This document shows positions 25,765 through 36,310 of a DNA stretch of 64,000 bases, piece by piece. Within the stretch, counting starts at the first letter, position 1, and each line of letters opens with the position of its first letter. The position numbers and the translations under genes were made by a program. This DNA comes from Paracentrotus lividus. Its lineage: Eukaryota; Echinodermata; Echinoidea; Camarodonta; Echinidae. Below the pieces are notes generated by a model that worked only from the letters and a program-made list of their open reading frames with translations, was not told the origin of the DNA and ran no database searches. The stretch lies in assembly GCA_940671915.1 (NCBI GenBank), contig CALNVZ010003430.1, positions 13,518,766 to 13,582,765 of the forward strand, in the 5' to 3' direction.

Positions 25765-26890
25765 GAGATATATAAAAGAAATTAAAAAATAGAAGTCTAA
25801 ATAACGATAAAACAACAAAAACGTAACTTATCGTAAGTGTCTGTGTGACTGTAGCACAATAGCCTTAAACCTGGTGTGTAGTGTTGGTAACAAAAAAGGA
25901 ATTGGCACAAAACCGAACAAATGTAGTTACATGTTGTCCACATTGCACTAAAAGATATGTGTGAGAGATCTTGTGACATATCTTTCATTATTTCCGATGA
26001 ATTTCATTGAAATTATTTAAATGATGCGTAATTAACTGCCGTTTATACCTCTGCTGACAGGTTCGCACGCCGGAGGTTACGGCGTGAATTAGTGCGAACG
26101 ATCTGTGTGTAACACCCACACATGAGAATCCCCGTTGGTTTTCCACGTGAGCGCTAACCTGAGACGGGTCCCCGACTTATGTTTTTTATCCTTATATTAT
26201 GAAATAAAGACACTAAAACGTGATTTCGAGTACTATCATTTGCTTTATTATAGTTCTTGGATTCAATCTTTCATAATTCATCTTAATGTGAATCAAAATT
26301 ATTTTTTCTTTCTCCTGAAACTATACACCAGCTTTAATGTTTTCATTCACCGTATACATGGTATACGGGCCCCGGATTCAAGGTATTCAATAATTATGCA
26401 TACTTAAACTAATTTGCACACTGCCTAAAACAGGATGGTGTAATGATTTAGTCTGCAAGCACAGACTCAATTTGACACTTACACAAATATCAGTTTAGAG
26501 TGGTCGGAGGCTAGTCTCTAGCTCACTATCTGTGCCAAGAGAAGCTACAGTACACACGTGAATCTACTTCTTTACTTCAGACCCTACTAAGCAATGAATA
26601 TTGTATAGTGAATAATATTGTATAGTTCCTAAAATTTGACAATTTAATACAGACGTAGATCTAGGGGGGCGCTCAAAATCTAAAAATCTCAAATTCCAAT
26701 TTGCCCCCCCCCCTCTCATGAAATTCTGGATCCGCCACTGTAGTATATTCGAATTCGTAGGGATCAAGTAGAAAATATTACCAATTTAGATGTTGCCAAG
26801 CATTAACATGACTTGCACACGAAACTACATAGGCTCCTCCCCTACTGTGGACTTTACAATCTAGTTTTCCGTCTATTTCACGTCGTATTC
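25765..26890 (+). repeat. Segment copy B, second part
   Basis: Collinear with 5705-7150. The part at about 26640-26740 ends in a C run and TGGATCCGCCACTG, an ending common to non-autonomous elements. No coding region is seen. Confidence 0.75.
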
Positions 26891-26962
26891 GGAGAGAAAT
26901 GCGCGCCTACTTTGTCACGTGACCCGGGAGAGAAATGCGCGCCTACTTTGTCACGTGACCCG
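26891..26962 (+). repeat. 36-base tandem duplication with CACGTGAC
   Basis: Two identical units, 26891-26926 and 26927-26962, each holding ATGCGCGCC and TCACGTGACC. CACGTG is an E-box core. Copy A shows only one degraded version. Confidence 0.9.
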
Positions 26963-27279
26963 AGCAACATGCATCAGCACAATATCTCTGAACATTACGC
27001 CACACTTATTTTAGTTTTGCATGCATGGGACAAAGAGTGCGATACTAGTTTGCGCCGGTAAGTGATTGCAACTTCATTTTCCTCATAACAGCAACATGTT
27101 ACATTTGTTTATTACTATTATTTTTTTTTGTATCATCGCAAAATTATTTTGATAGCAGTTCATGATAACAAAAGTGTTAATATGTTTATTTTTTGTGATG
27201 ATATGTTCATTATACAATACGGGAGTAATGTGGCATGCCATTGGCCAAGTTGGCTGGAGTGAAATTGAGGCTTATCAAT

Positions 27280-27907
27280 AGGGTTGGGCAAATAATGACT
27301 TTTTTCTGAAAAGTTATTTCAAACAAGTTACTTCTAAAGTCAAATTTGATGTAGAATCCAAAAATGACAATGATTTTTGTGTACGATGATGTCTGACGTC
27401 GCTAAAGTGTAAAAAACCAAAATAGTGTATTTTGCCCATTCATCACACACTTTATAGGTATAAACCGGTTTTATTTTGTTACTTTATGGATTTTGATGGT
27501 TTAAAAGCTCAAATCTGACAATTTTATCATGACCAAATGTACCTAGTATGGTTATAGGTGTTAATTAGTGATTTTGATATGAGGTGATTTTTGCTCGATA
27601 TTGACTGAAACTAACTACCAAATTACACTAACAGTCAACTTAGGTAGGATTAATCATGTTGGATTAACCATGTTGAGTTCCCTGACACCCAAAAGCCATA
27701 TAAAACGCAATAAAAGTGGTTTATACGTATAAAAAGTGTGATAATTGGGCATAATACGCTATTTTGGCGGCCATTTTGGTTTTTTGCACTTTAGCGACGT
27801 AAGACGTCGTCGTATGCAAAAATAATTGTCATTTTCAGTTTCTACGTCGAATTTTACTATAGAAACAACTTGTTTTGAAAAAAAAAGTTGAGATTCGCCC
27901 AACCCTA
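27280..27907. mobile_element. 628-bp fold-back element, hAT-like
   Basis: The ends are AGGGTTGGGC and GCCCAACCCT(A). TTATCAA(T) flanks both sides (27272-27279 and 27908-27915), fitting a 7-8 bp target duplication. Inner parts also mirror each other: GCTAAAGTG.AAAAAACCAAAA near 27400 against TTTTGGTTTTTTGCACTTTAGC near 27780. Copy A at about 7605 lacks it. No transposase is seen. Confidence 0.8.
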
Positions 27908-27949
27908 TTATCAATTGAGGTTTTACCGGTCAATTTTATATACATGTAC

Positions 27950-28573
27950 AAGGATAAATATAATCAACAAACGATCATGTTGCAAGAATATTCTTTTCAT
28001 CATTGAAATTCCCAATGTTCATTTTAATTTCCAGACATTTAATTTCATATTGTGTCGAGAAAGAATGTGGCATATTATACAATCCATTCATTTTGCGTTT
28101 TTCAATTCAATTTTTTTTTTTTTAAGTGCGAAGCATTCATTAAATTTCGCTTATAGTGGCCCTGGTGAGAATTAATGCTGTCGTCCCATTTTTTTTACTG
28201 GTACTCACGTATCAATTTATCAAAATACTTATTTGAATAAATATCAAGGTTATTAAGAGGAATATCACCACAAATATGCATGATATTGTCGAAATTATAT
28301 CATATATGCTTTGTCTAAACATATTAAGTTTATGATTTCAATTTTGGCTTTTAAAATCATTTTAAAGTTGCCCTCGAATTTGAATTTCAAGTGCGGACAA
28401 TTAGGTTTGTGGCCTATCATAATGATCACTTTTAAACTATATCTTTCTTTGGACAATGTTGGATCGAACAATAAATAGTTTTTAGTTGCAACTACAAACA
28501 ATATTGTTTGTTTAAAACTTATTTCTGTCTTAGTTTCCATTCTCAATGATATTTATGATGATATAATTTCCTT

Positions 28574-28575
<2 letters not shown>
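27950..28575. other. Copy B unique sequence, no gene
   Basis: AT-rich. It includes the A/B anchor GAGAATTAATGCTGTCGTCC at about 28168. Frames below 95 codons on both strands are not recognised. Confidence 0.45.
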
Positions 28576-28605
<30 letters not shown>

Positions 28606-28676
28606 TTTGTTTTGTTTTGTTTTGTTGTTGTTGTTGTTTTTTTTTTTTTTTTTTTTTTTTTTGGGGGGGGGGGGGT
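28576..28676. repeat. Compound microsatellite
   Basis: C run, (CT)n, (TTTTG)n, (TTG)n, long T run, long G run in sequence. Length here is unlikely to be read accurately. Confidence 0.95.
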
Positions 28677-28724
28677 TCGCAGTAATAACTCTCTTAATAA
28701 TAATAACAATACTCTGAATTTATA

Positions 28725-29752
28725 CAGTGGTGGCCAAAATTATTAGAACACTCGAAGTTATACACAAAGTCTATGGGACTCAAGTACATTTGCCGAAATA
28801 AGTTGAGATATAACTTTTTGGTGCCGACAGCTTTCATGACTTTATAGTATAGAGTCTTGCGCATCTTGTGATACAAAATTTATATAGTTTTAACCATCAG
28901 GTAATGCGTAGCTTTAAAAATCGTTGTGCTATACGCTTTCAGCAGTTTTCCCACAGGCCGTGTATTAAACATTTACTAAGAAATGCAAAAACGTGAATGC
29001 CAATTACATACATGTATGCCGATAGCTCAAAAAGCGTTTGAGATAGACGCGTGAAACTGTGCAGGCTTATTATTCTTTCATGCCCCAAACACATGCCAAG
29101 TTTCAGAAAATTTGGTCCCATGGGGAGGGGGTGGATTGGCCCCATCCCTTGGTCGTGAGATAACCAAAATAACCCTGCCTATTTACAATGATTTAAGATT
29201 AAGATTATTTTTTCAGGAAATAAAGAAATTTACTTGTAAGTGCATGTTTTTTTAAAAGGAAATTTCATGAGCAATTCAAATATGGTGAAAATTTAAGAGT
29301 CATTGAAAAATATAATAATAATAATAATAATAATGTGATTTGCAGTGCGCACATATCCACTCTGAATTAAATATTTGGGGCCCCTCAAAAATAATTTTAA
29401 AATCCCTACATAAGATGTTACTACTTCACTCTACATTTGACATTCTCAGGAAATCTAATTTAAGAAAATATATACTTTTGTATGGAGAGGCTTAAAATTT
29501 TTAACGTTATAACACTTTGATCCTGATAGGGTCAAGATTTTTAGTAGATTTTTCAATTGGTGGCGTAACACTAAAGAGGGCGATTTGGGGGTGAGTTCCA
29601 AACGCATGGATATGTTAGTTAGTATTTAAAGCATAATAATGACTTACGGAGACATTATAAACCATTTTATAGGTATTTAAATGGTCAACTGAATGAAAAT
29701 AACTAAAATCATTTAAATATGATTGGTGTTCTAATAATTTTGGCCACCACTG
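28725..29752. mobile_element. 1,028-bp Tc1/mariner-type element, non-autonomous
   Basis: TIRs CAGTGGTGGCCAAAATTATT and AATAATTTTGGCCACCACTG are perfect, with TA on both sides (28723-28724, 29753-29754). CAGTG..GGCCAAAA ends with a TA target are typical of Tc1-like transposons. The interior has no DDE transposase that I can see. It contains (AAT)n near 29310. Copy A carries the same element in degraded form (right end near 10820), so the insertion predates the A/B split. Confidence 0.85.
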
Positions 29753-30171
29753 TATATCGCCTGTACTACGTCTCCAATTGCTTATACAGATAATTATTTC
29801 CATCTTTTGTCCTTCTAATAAGTCAGAGTATATATTTAAATTTATCTCATCAATTTTTCTTCATTCGCCTTTAAATTTTGTTAAGTCATTATTCGTATCC
29901 TTCTTATACATTTTCCCGAACTATTGCTTATTTTCTTTCTTTCTTTTTTTTTATACACATCATTCTGTAAATGCAGGTCACATTTTCGGAAGCGATTGAA
30001 AGGGATTGATTTTTTCTTAAAGAGGTTCGTATAAGACTTTTTATTATATTCTCAAGGTTATATCTCAAGAAATCTTCTTTGAATAAACAACTGCACATAT
30101 ACATTTACTAAATAAGTATCCCCTGAATCTTGTTTGGCAGCAATGAGCAATTTTGGGTTGAATTACGAGTA

Positions 30172-30348
30172 GGGGAGACCGGGGACAATTATTGTAACAC
30201 TTTTTTTTCCAAATTTGACTTTATTCAAACTAAGTAAAACGAAATATGGATATCTTAGCTCGACATATGAATAGGTTTGGGTTAAGTAAAACTATTTATT
30301 TTGAAGCCATTATCATTTAAAAACAAGAGGTCGAGTGTTAAAATTGCC
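30172..30348. mobile_element. Left end of a GGGGAGACC TA-target element, truncated
   Basis: GGGGAGACCGGGGACAATTA after TA, then collinear with 49509-49690 (GGTTTGGGTTAAGTA.AAC, TTTTGAAGCCAT). The match stops near the hammerhead-like block at 30349. Confidence 0.7.
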
Positions 30349-30366
30349 CCTGAAGCCGGGGCTTCA
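30349..30366. repeat. CTGAAGCC..GGCTTCAG short hairpin
   Basis: 8-base arms around GG, immediately upstream of the hammerhead-like core. Confidence 0.7.
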
Positions 30367-30369
30367 GAA

Positions 30370-30408
30370 CTCCTGAAGACGGACAGTCAATCTGTCCGAA
30401 ACGTCGAG
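30370..30408 (+). ncRNA. Hammerhead-ribozyme-like motif, type I minimal
   Basis: Read 5' to 3': CTC, then CTGAAGA, one extra C, a six-pair stem GGACAG/CTGTCC closed by TCAAT, then GAAAC, GTC, GAG. This is the hammerhead order: CUGANGA, stem II, GAAA, a two-pair stem III, cleavage triplet GUC, with CUC/GAG closing stem I. Hammerheads with very short stem III are known from Penelope-like retroelements, and CTGAAGA...GAAACGTCG blocks are widespread in animal genomes. The extra C beside stem II and the two-pair stem III are departures that could abolish self-cleavage in a monomer. I see no Penelope reverse transcriptase nearby. Copy A holds only a degraded trace near 11650. Confidence 0.5.
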
Positions 30409-30409
30409 C

Positions 30410-31011
30410 ACTTTCTACTACTACTACAAGCCTTCCTCGCATCTCGTCTTCTCAACTGGTTTACAGTCCATTTCAGGAATAAATCAAGAAAAGTATACCT
30501 TTAATTGTACTCTCTACTCTCTATCTCCCCTATCAATTTTCTACTTTCTGTAACTCTCCATTTCCTCTTCCACTCTCTCAAACAGTCCTTTTCAGGACTA
30601 ACTACATGGTGAACCGTAAACCTCATCACCGTATAATGATTCTTTTGCTGTAACATTCAACTTGACCAAGTTTGAATCTGGAAATTAAAAAAAAATGTGA
30701 TGTGCAGAATAGTTTAAACATTCAAACCCTTGTATTAAAGAACTTATTTAGTATTTCATGGCAGTACTTCTTCTATTACACATAGATGGTGATTTAAACC
30801 ATTTTACACAATATTTGAGTTGACACAATAATTTGACACAATTTTTGGCAAGGAGAGAGAAAAAATATGGCCGCATTGTGTATTCGCACAATAGACAATA
30901 GACTTGTTTTTAAGCCATGGAGTTCCTCGTTCTGGGGAATTCCAACTCAGGCGGGGGAAAAAGAAAATGGTTTACTTGGGCTGAGAATAACACATAATCA
31001 AACTTGCAACA
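30410..31011. other. No gene seen
   Basis: CT-rich tract TACTCTCTACTCTCTATCTC at about 30508, otherwise AT-rich. It serves as a clear A/B anchor (11813). Confidence 0.5.
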
Positions 31012-31013
31012 TA

Positions 31014-31874
31014 GGGGAGACTGGGGTAATTATGGCCCCCTTTTTCACATTTCCTATTACTACCATTACATGAAAAGTCCAATGATGTTCTAAATATGTA
31101 AAAATACAGTCGTTCCATATACCTATAATATACAAAGGAAATTATAAACCTGCTACTTCTCATTTGCATATTAATTACCATTATGTTAACAACTTTGGGG
31201 GCCATAATTACCCCACGGGTTAGGGTATTTATGGCCCCTTTTGTAATGACTGTATGAATTCAAAGATATTATGCTAATTAATTATGGTAATGTATAATAA
31301 CTGTTGTTGGGTATTCCTAATACACTTATCAACAACCAACAATGGTTTAATCAATAATTGGTTCAGCCTAAATGTTGAAATTTTGCAATACATATATTTA
31401 TGTACAAAATCGTACAAGTTAATGTCCCCATCTACGCTTATCTGCGCTTATACACTGTTTATGCATTGGGGGCCACAATTACCCCAAATGACATTTTCAA
31501 TTTGATCCCCCTTTACAGCTCTACTATTGAAGATATTCCGGTGGAAGTTTTTCTGTTGTGTTTTTTAGTTCCTATTGTTTCGGTTTCTATCAAAATTTCA
31601 TCTTAAATGATTTTAATTAATGATATCACGCCCCACATAAAAAAGCAGACTTGCCACTTTCCAACGAACAGAATTGTAATTGCCGTACATTTTAGGCTCC
31701 CATAAGCACAAAATTTCATGCAAATGGCTTATTTTTCTCATATGATAGTAGGAAGGGTTTAGCTAGGCATGTGCAAAAATTAAATTATCATTGTGTAATG
31801 CAGCAAAAAATTATAAGCTCTCAAAGACAAAGGGGCCATAATTACCCCGGGGCCATAATTACCCCAGTCTCCCC
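31014..31874. mobile_element. 861-bp TA-target element with GGGGAGACTGGGG ends
   Basis: GGGGAGACTGGGGTAATTAT at the left mirrors ATAATTACCCCAGTCTCCCC at the right, with TA at 31012-31013 and 31875-31876. CCATAATTACCCC or CCACAATTACCCC recurs inside near 31203, 31474 and 31838, so the terminal motif is repeated internally. It shares the GGGGAGAC start with the 49509 family but differs from it in the interior. Confidence 0.85.
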
Positions 31875-31927
31875 TATAGCTGAAAAACAAGCATATATAA
31901 AAACAAGCCCTTTTAAATAGTTTTTAG

Positions 31928-32462
31928 CTCATCCGGCTCTAAGAGCCAGCTGACCTTATGCCGTGGCGTCCGTCGTTCGTCGTCCGTCCACAATTTCAAA
32001 ATTCTTCTTCTTCGTCATTTCTTCGTCAAGTCCGATTTCAATTTTGTTTGCTTTATATGATAGCACTAGGTGGGGATTCAAAATTTCTTCACAGAATTTT
32101 GAAACTCATTAAATATGCTAATTTATGCGCATTTTTCAAAATTCATGAAAAAATGCTTCTTACTCTTTATTTGTTGACCGATTGTGATTTTTTTTTTGTT
32201 CCATCTGGTAGAGCTACATGAGGTTCACCAAACTTCTACACATAATTTTGAAATTTTGCCTAGAAAATTATTTATGCTAATTTATGCGAATATAATTCAT
32301 AAATCACAAAAATTGCTTCTTCCTCGTCATTTCAAGTCCGATTTCAATTCTGTTTGTTTTATATGATAGCATTAGGTTGGGGATTCAAAACTTCCACACA
32401 GAATTTTGAAACTCATTAGATATGCTAATTTATGCGCATTTTTCAAAATTAAAAAAAAATGC
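31928..32462. repeat. Dispersed GCTCATCCGGCTCTAAGAGCC repeat with 300-base units
   Basis: Begins with a short hairpin (GCTCATCCGGCTCTAAGAGCC.GCTGA), then CCGTGGCGTCCGTCG, then alternating modules: TTCAAGTCCGATTTCAATT...ATGATAGCA.TAGG.TGGG...TTTTGAAACTCATTA.ATATGC and CATCTGGTAGAGCTACATGAGG...TATGCTAATTTATGCG. Further copies are at 34190-34550, 48600-48900 (reverse), 52440-52530 and, degraded, 13650-14340 and 16915-17160. I recall this module as common in marine invertebrates; its transposon class is not evident. Confidence 0.75.
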
Positions 32463-32465
32463 TTC

Positions 32466-32794
32466 TTCAATTCAATTCAATTCAAATTTGCTTTATTTCC
32501 AAATCGTTAAAAAATTACATAAAGCATACATGTATAATATATAAAATCCATAATCATTAAGGTTCATTGAAAAGGAAAAAAGGAAACTTACAGAAAGTAA
32601 AGCTACTTGTAAGTGGTATATGGTGAAGTTCCCTTATAGTACAATGATACAATTATATATGGACAATGTGCAAAGATAAATATATGCCGGAATACAAAAC
32701 AATAACATACAAGATGCAAGGTTATAACATAAATTACAGATCACTTAAATACAAGTCATACTGCTAAATACAAATTATACAAAATACATAATCC
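32466..32794 (-). mobile_element. 3' end of a LINE-type element, minus strand
   Basis: (TTCAA)n then TTTGCTTTATTTCC, that is, on the minus strand an AATAAAGCAAATTTGAATTGAATT tail. A GAATT-type simple-repeat tail after AATAAA-like sequence is usual for CR1/L2-type LINEs. No coding part remains. A similar tail is at 37997. Confidence 0.5.
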
Positions 32795-33048
32795 TACACA
32801 CAAAAAAATGAGAACTTGCATATATGAGTGATCACACTCAAATATCCAAGTATTTTTGACAATATAGTGACACACATCCATGAGTGCTTTCACTCAATAA
32901 AGCTACTTTGAAAACGCACCTAATCGAGTATTTTTAATTTGACAATATAGTGACACACCAAAATGAGTTTATTTAATTAACTCATTTTATTGAGTAACAT
33001 AACTAATTGTTTTGAGTACATTGCACAAACTAATCTAGTGAGTAACGC

Positions 33049-33171
33049 TTTACATACTCAGAGAGTCAGTAAGTAAACTGAAGGTTGCACAAACTCATCA
33101 ACTTGCTTGTGATGAGTTTGTGCAACCTTTACTTACTGACTCTCTGAGTATGTAAAGCGTTACTCACTAGG
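33049..33171. repeat. Hairpin around AACTCATCAACTTGC
   Basis: ACTCAGAGAGTCAGTAAGTAAA on the left pairs with TTTACTTACTGACTCTCTGAGT on the right; GTTGCACAAACTCATCA pairs with TGATGAGTTTGTGCAAC. Stem about 55 bases with a short loop near 33110. Confidence 0.9.
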
Positions 33172-33503
33172 TGAGTCCTATTCCTTTTTGTTTGTTTCTT
33201 TGCCTGTTTTTAAAATGATATTTGGAATGTTCCGATGATATACACATCAGTGCATCAATTCACTCAAACCAATACACTGCATTACTCACTTCAGTGCATC
33301 AATTCACACAAACCAATACATTGCATTACTCACATCATGCATCAAATTACTCAAACTGTGTACATATGACTGACAAAATAATGGGAAATCCATGCATGGT
33401 AATCTAGCTGTTAGTGTTATCAGACGATGTATATCATCGGAACATTCCAAATATCATTATAAAAACAGGCAAACAAACAAACAAAAAGGAATAGGACTCA
33501 CCC
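33171..33503. mobile_element. Inverted-repeat element nested in the fold-back
   Basis: GGTGAGTCCTATTCCTTTTT at the left mirrors AAAAAGGAATAGGACTCACC at the right. The mirror continues through TTTGGAATGTTCCGATGATAT (33218) and ATATCATCGGAACATTCCAAA (33430). Centre: repeats of CATCAATTCAC.CAAACCAATACA.TGCATTACTCAC. Confidence 0.85.
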
Positions 33504-33860
33504 AAAGACAATAAGAGCATGCAAGCTCTCCGCTCTCCGTTCCGCTATACATGTACGTACGTACGCGTAGAACAAACCTCGTGTGCAATTTCGATGTCCG
33601 TACTCGTGATCCGAGTAGGCGTACCGGGCGCAACATGTAAAAGTACCGCATAGCCAGTAAAATTACTCTAAAAGACTTTCACGAGACTTGAGACGTACGA
33701 AGACGTGTCCGTAGTTTACTCATCTAGTGAATTACAGGCTATATAGAATTTTTCAGCAATTCTCACTTTACTCGATTGTTAGTGTTTTCACCCGATCATC
33801 CACCAAGCCGTACCAAGTTGAAGAGAAACTCACTTGCACAATTGTTTTACGTAATTGAAA

Positions 33861-33955
33861 ATGTAAAGTTACTAAGGGATACTCGAGAAAAAAAATTATT
33901 GAGTATATATACTCAATATTTTTTTTTTCTTGAGTATCCCTTAGTAACTTTACAT
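33861..33955. repeat. 95-base hairpin centred on GAGTATATATACTC
   Basis: ATGTAAAGTTACTAAGGGAT at the left is mirrored by ATCCCTTAGTAACTTTACAT at the right. The pairing breaks only at A/T runs. The loop is itself the palindrome GAGTATATATACTC. Confidence 0.95.
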
Positions 33956-34149
33956 GTTCATGAAGAGCGGGTGTGTACTTTTAACAGAAACACAGATTCT
34001 GAAGTAAAAATACGTGATATACGAATAAAAGCACTCGCCTCCAAGAGTAGCAAACGGGTTTTACTCATGGAAACTAGTTCTTATTTTTTGTGTGTACGGA
34101 GGGAGCGGAAGGGGAACATGGGGGGGTAAAAATACACGGTAGATAGTTA

Positions 34150-34560
34150 ATGAGCATAGCTTGATAGCAAGTGGAATTTCATTTTCAAATTGCTTCTTCT
34201 TCGTCATTTCAAGTCCGATTTAAATTCTGTTTGCTTTACATGAAAACACTAGGCGGGGGATTCAAAACTTCTACACAGAATTTTGAAACCCATTAAATAT
34301 GCTAATTTATGAGCATTTTTGAAAATTCTCAAAAAAATGCTTCTTCTTCTTTATTTTGTTGACTGATTTTAATTTTTCTTTTTTTTTTCATCTGGTAGAG
34401 CTACATGAGGTTCACCAAACTTCAGCACAGAATTTTGAAATTCTGTCTAGAAAATTATTTATGCTAATTTATGTGAAATTTATTCATAAATCACAAAAAC
34501 TGCTTCTTCTCCTTCATCATTTTCAATCATGTTTGCTTTATACTCTGTTAATGCAAAAGA
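34150..34560. repeat. Second copy of the GTCCGATTT/CATCTGGTAGAG module
   Basis: Same two modules in the same order as 31990-32320. See that entry. Confidence 0.75.
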
Positions 34561-34589
34561 ACTAATTCTCACTCTTTTTCTCGCTCATT

Positions 34590-34910
34590 ATAAGGAGCAT
34601 GATTAGGGACCAGTCCTTGAGGAGCGAAATTTGGAGCTACATTATATTAGCTCTCTAAGAGAGTGCATCAGTCCTTTTGGAGTGACCTGTCCAACTTTAG
34701 AGAGTGAAATTTAGCTCCTTAAAGAATGAAAATGTTTAATTTTGAATAGGGAATTTTCACTCCTTTGAGAGTGAATTTTAGCTCTTGGAAAAAGTGATAC
34801 TAGCCTTTAATTCAGGGAAATTAAATTAATATATTGACCACCATTTAGAAGCTTTCACTCTTCTTAGAGTGAAATGTAAGTATGTGAGAGTGAATTACAA
34901 CATATTAGGC
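34590..34910. repeat. Sub-terminal GAGAGTGAAATTTAGCTCC repeats
   Basis: Begins AGGGACCAGTCCTTGAGGAG, then several spaced copies of GAGAGTGAA(A)TTTAGCTC(C/T). The start recurs at 48939 (CAGTCCTTGAGACGGAAATT) before the same kind of array, so this is probably the terminal region of a larger element. Confidence 0.55.
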
Positions 34911-35039
34911 CTACAAGTTGCCACGATATGAAGTTCCCAGTAATTTGACTCCGCCTGGCAACAAACAGATTGTTCTGAAGTTCTCCATTATCAAGTAGGC
35001 CTACTCATGCTGCACCTTCAAATTTTGGACCTACATGTA

Positions 35040-35510
35040 TAGGTTTTCCACATCAAATATCCACTCCTGTCAACCAATCATCCAAGTAGGCAGTTCAAAT
35101 GTTCATGTATCAGAATGAATGTCCACAATAGCAAACGGGTGTCAAAATAGGTAGTTTAAATGTCCATTTAGCTCCGGTATGTACAAATAGGTAGTTCAAA
35201 TGTCAATATGGGTACGAAGTGTCCCAATTGGAGGTTCAAATGTCCTGATAGGTAATGTTTACACAATGTAGGTATCATATGTCCTCATTAAGAAGTCCAA
35301 ATGTCAATACAATTACGACGTGTCCACATAGAAAAGTTCAAATGACAAGGTAGGTACTTCATATCCATATAGTAAATTTCCAATAATCAATTTAGAAATT
35401 TAAAAGTCACATAGGGAGCCAAATATCCGTATAGGTAGAGAAATGTTGTCTTAGGGAAATTAAATATCGCATAGTGATCTCAAATGTCCAATGTTAAATT
35501 GAAACACAAA
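35040..35510 (+). repeat. Degenerate minisatellite, TTCAAATGTCC.ATATAGGTA
   Basis: About a dozen loose copies, 25-50 bases apart, of GTCC..ATAGGTA.TTCAAATGTCC. The reverse-complement version fills 36970-37510. Copies are too diverged for a fixed period. Confidence 0.75.
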
Positions 35511-35543
35511 ATACCATAGTCTTCGTTACATATTTTGATTGTC

Positions 35544-36310
35544 TATGAACTATTTCCTTATGTCATTAGTGTGTTTATACTGCTACACATCGTAGATCAG
35601 ACTGAAGTGTCAAAAATCATATTTAGAGAAATTCACATTATTTCGAATAAAATGCAAACACATGAAAAAAAAATGATAATTTGCAAACACATGAAAAAAA
35701 AAAAAAACAAAACAAAGATGATAATTTTTCTTAACCAGAATATTAGACTCTTGTCAAATATGATTTAACACCTTTATACAGACGTAATATACCATTGCAC
35801 TATGTTACAGTTTGGTGTACAAAATGATATATGCAACATCGTGTTATTTTACAAAATAATATAACAAACTTGTCTCTAAAGCTTTATGAATAATGTTTTC
35901 TTCTCTACCTCCCCTCCCATCATCTCTTAGACCATCATTACATTTTTTGTACTTTGTTAACATGAATATCCATGTACCTTCACGCCTTTTTTTTCTTCTA
36001 TTAAGTATTGTCTTCTCCATCTTCATAATAGACTTTCTTCAGACACCTAAATGCGATTATTATTATTATTCATTCGACATTTAGATTTTTATTCATTATT
36101 TGAGTAAATAATGTTTAATGTCGAGAAGACCTATAAGTCTTTTATATTGTTTACTCTTTTGAATTCAATAAACAAACAAGAGATTTAAAATTCAATAAAT
36201 GATACAAAAATACATATCACATTGATAATTCAAAATTTGGGGCTTGCGCTTCGCGCTAGAAAAAAAAATTTTCTGAGGTATCCCCACATTCGAATATTCA
36301 TCCTATTTCA
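35544..36310 (+). repeat. Local duplication, unit 1
   Basis: From TTTCCTTATGTCATTAGTGT through TACTGCTACACATCGTAGATCAG, TAACCAGAATATTAGACTC and GGGGCTTGCGCTTCGCGCTA. Unit 2 begins 1,983 bases later. The short frames in it are not recognised. Confidence 0.85.

Larger units (their letters stand above)
32795..34096. mobile_element. 1.3-kb fold-back element with nested hairpins
   Basis: TACACACAAAAAAATGAGAA at the left roughly mirrors TTCTTATTTTTTGTGTGTA at the right, with TA at each extreme. Inside are a hairpin at 33049-33171, a second inverted pair at 33171-33503 and a third hairpin at 33861-33955. GAGTA/TACTC words are scattered throughout. A 117-codon frame spanning the third hairpin is not recognised and is unlikely to be coding. 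Confidence 0.75.
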
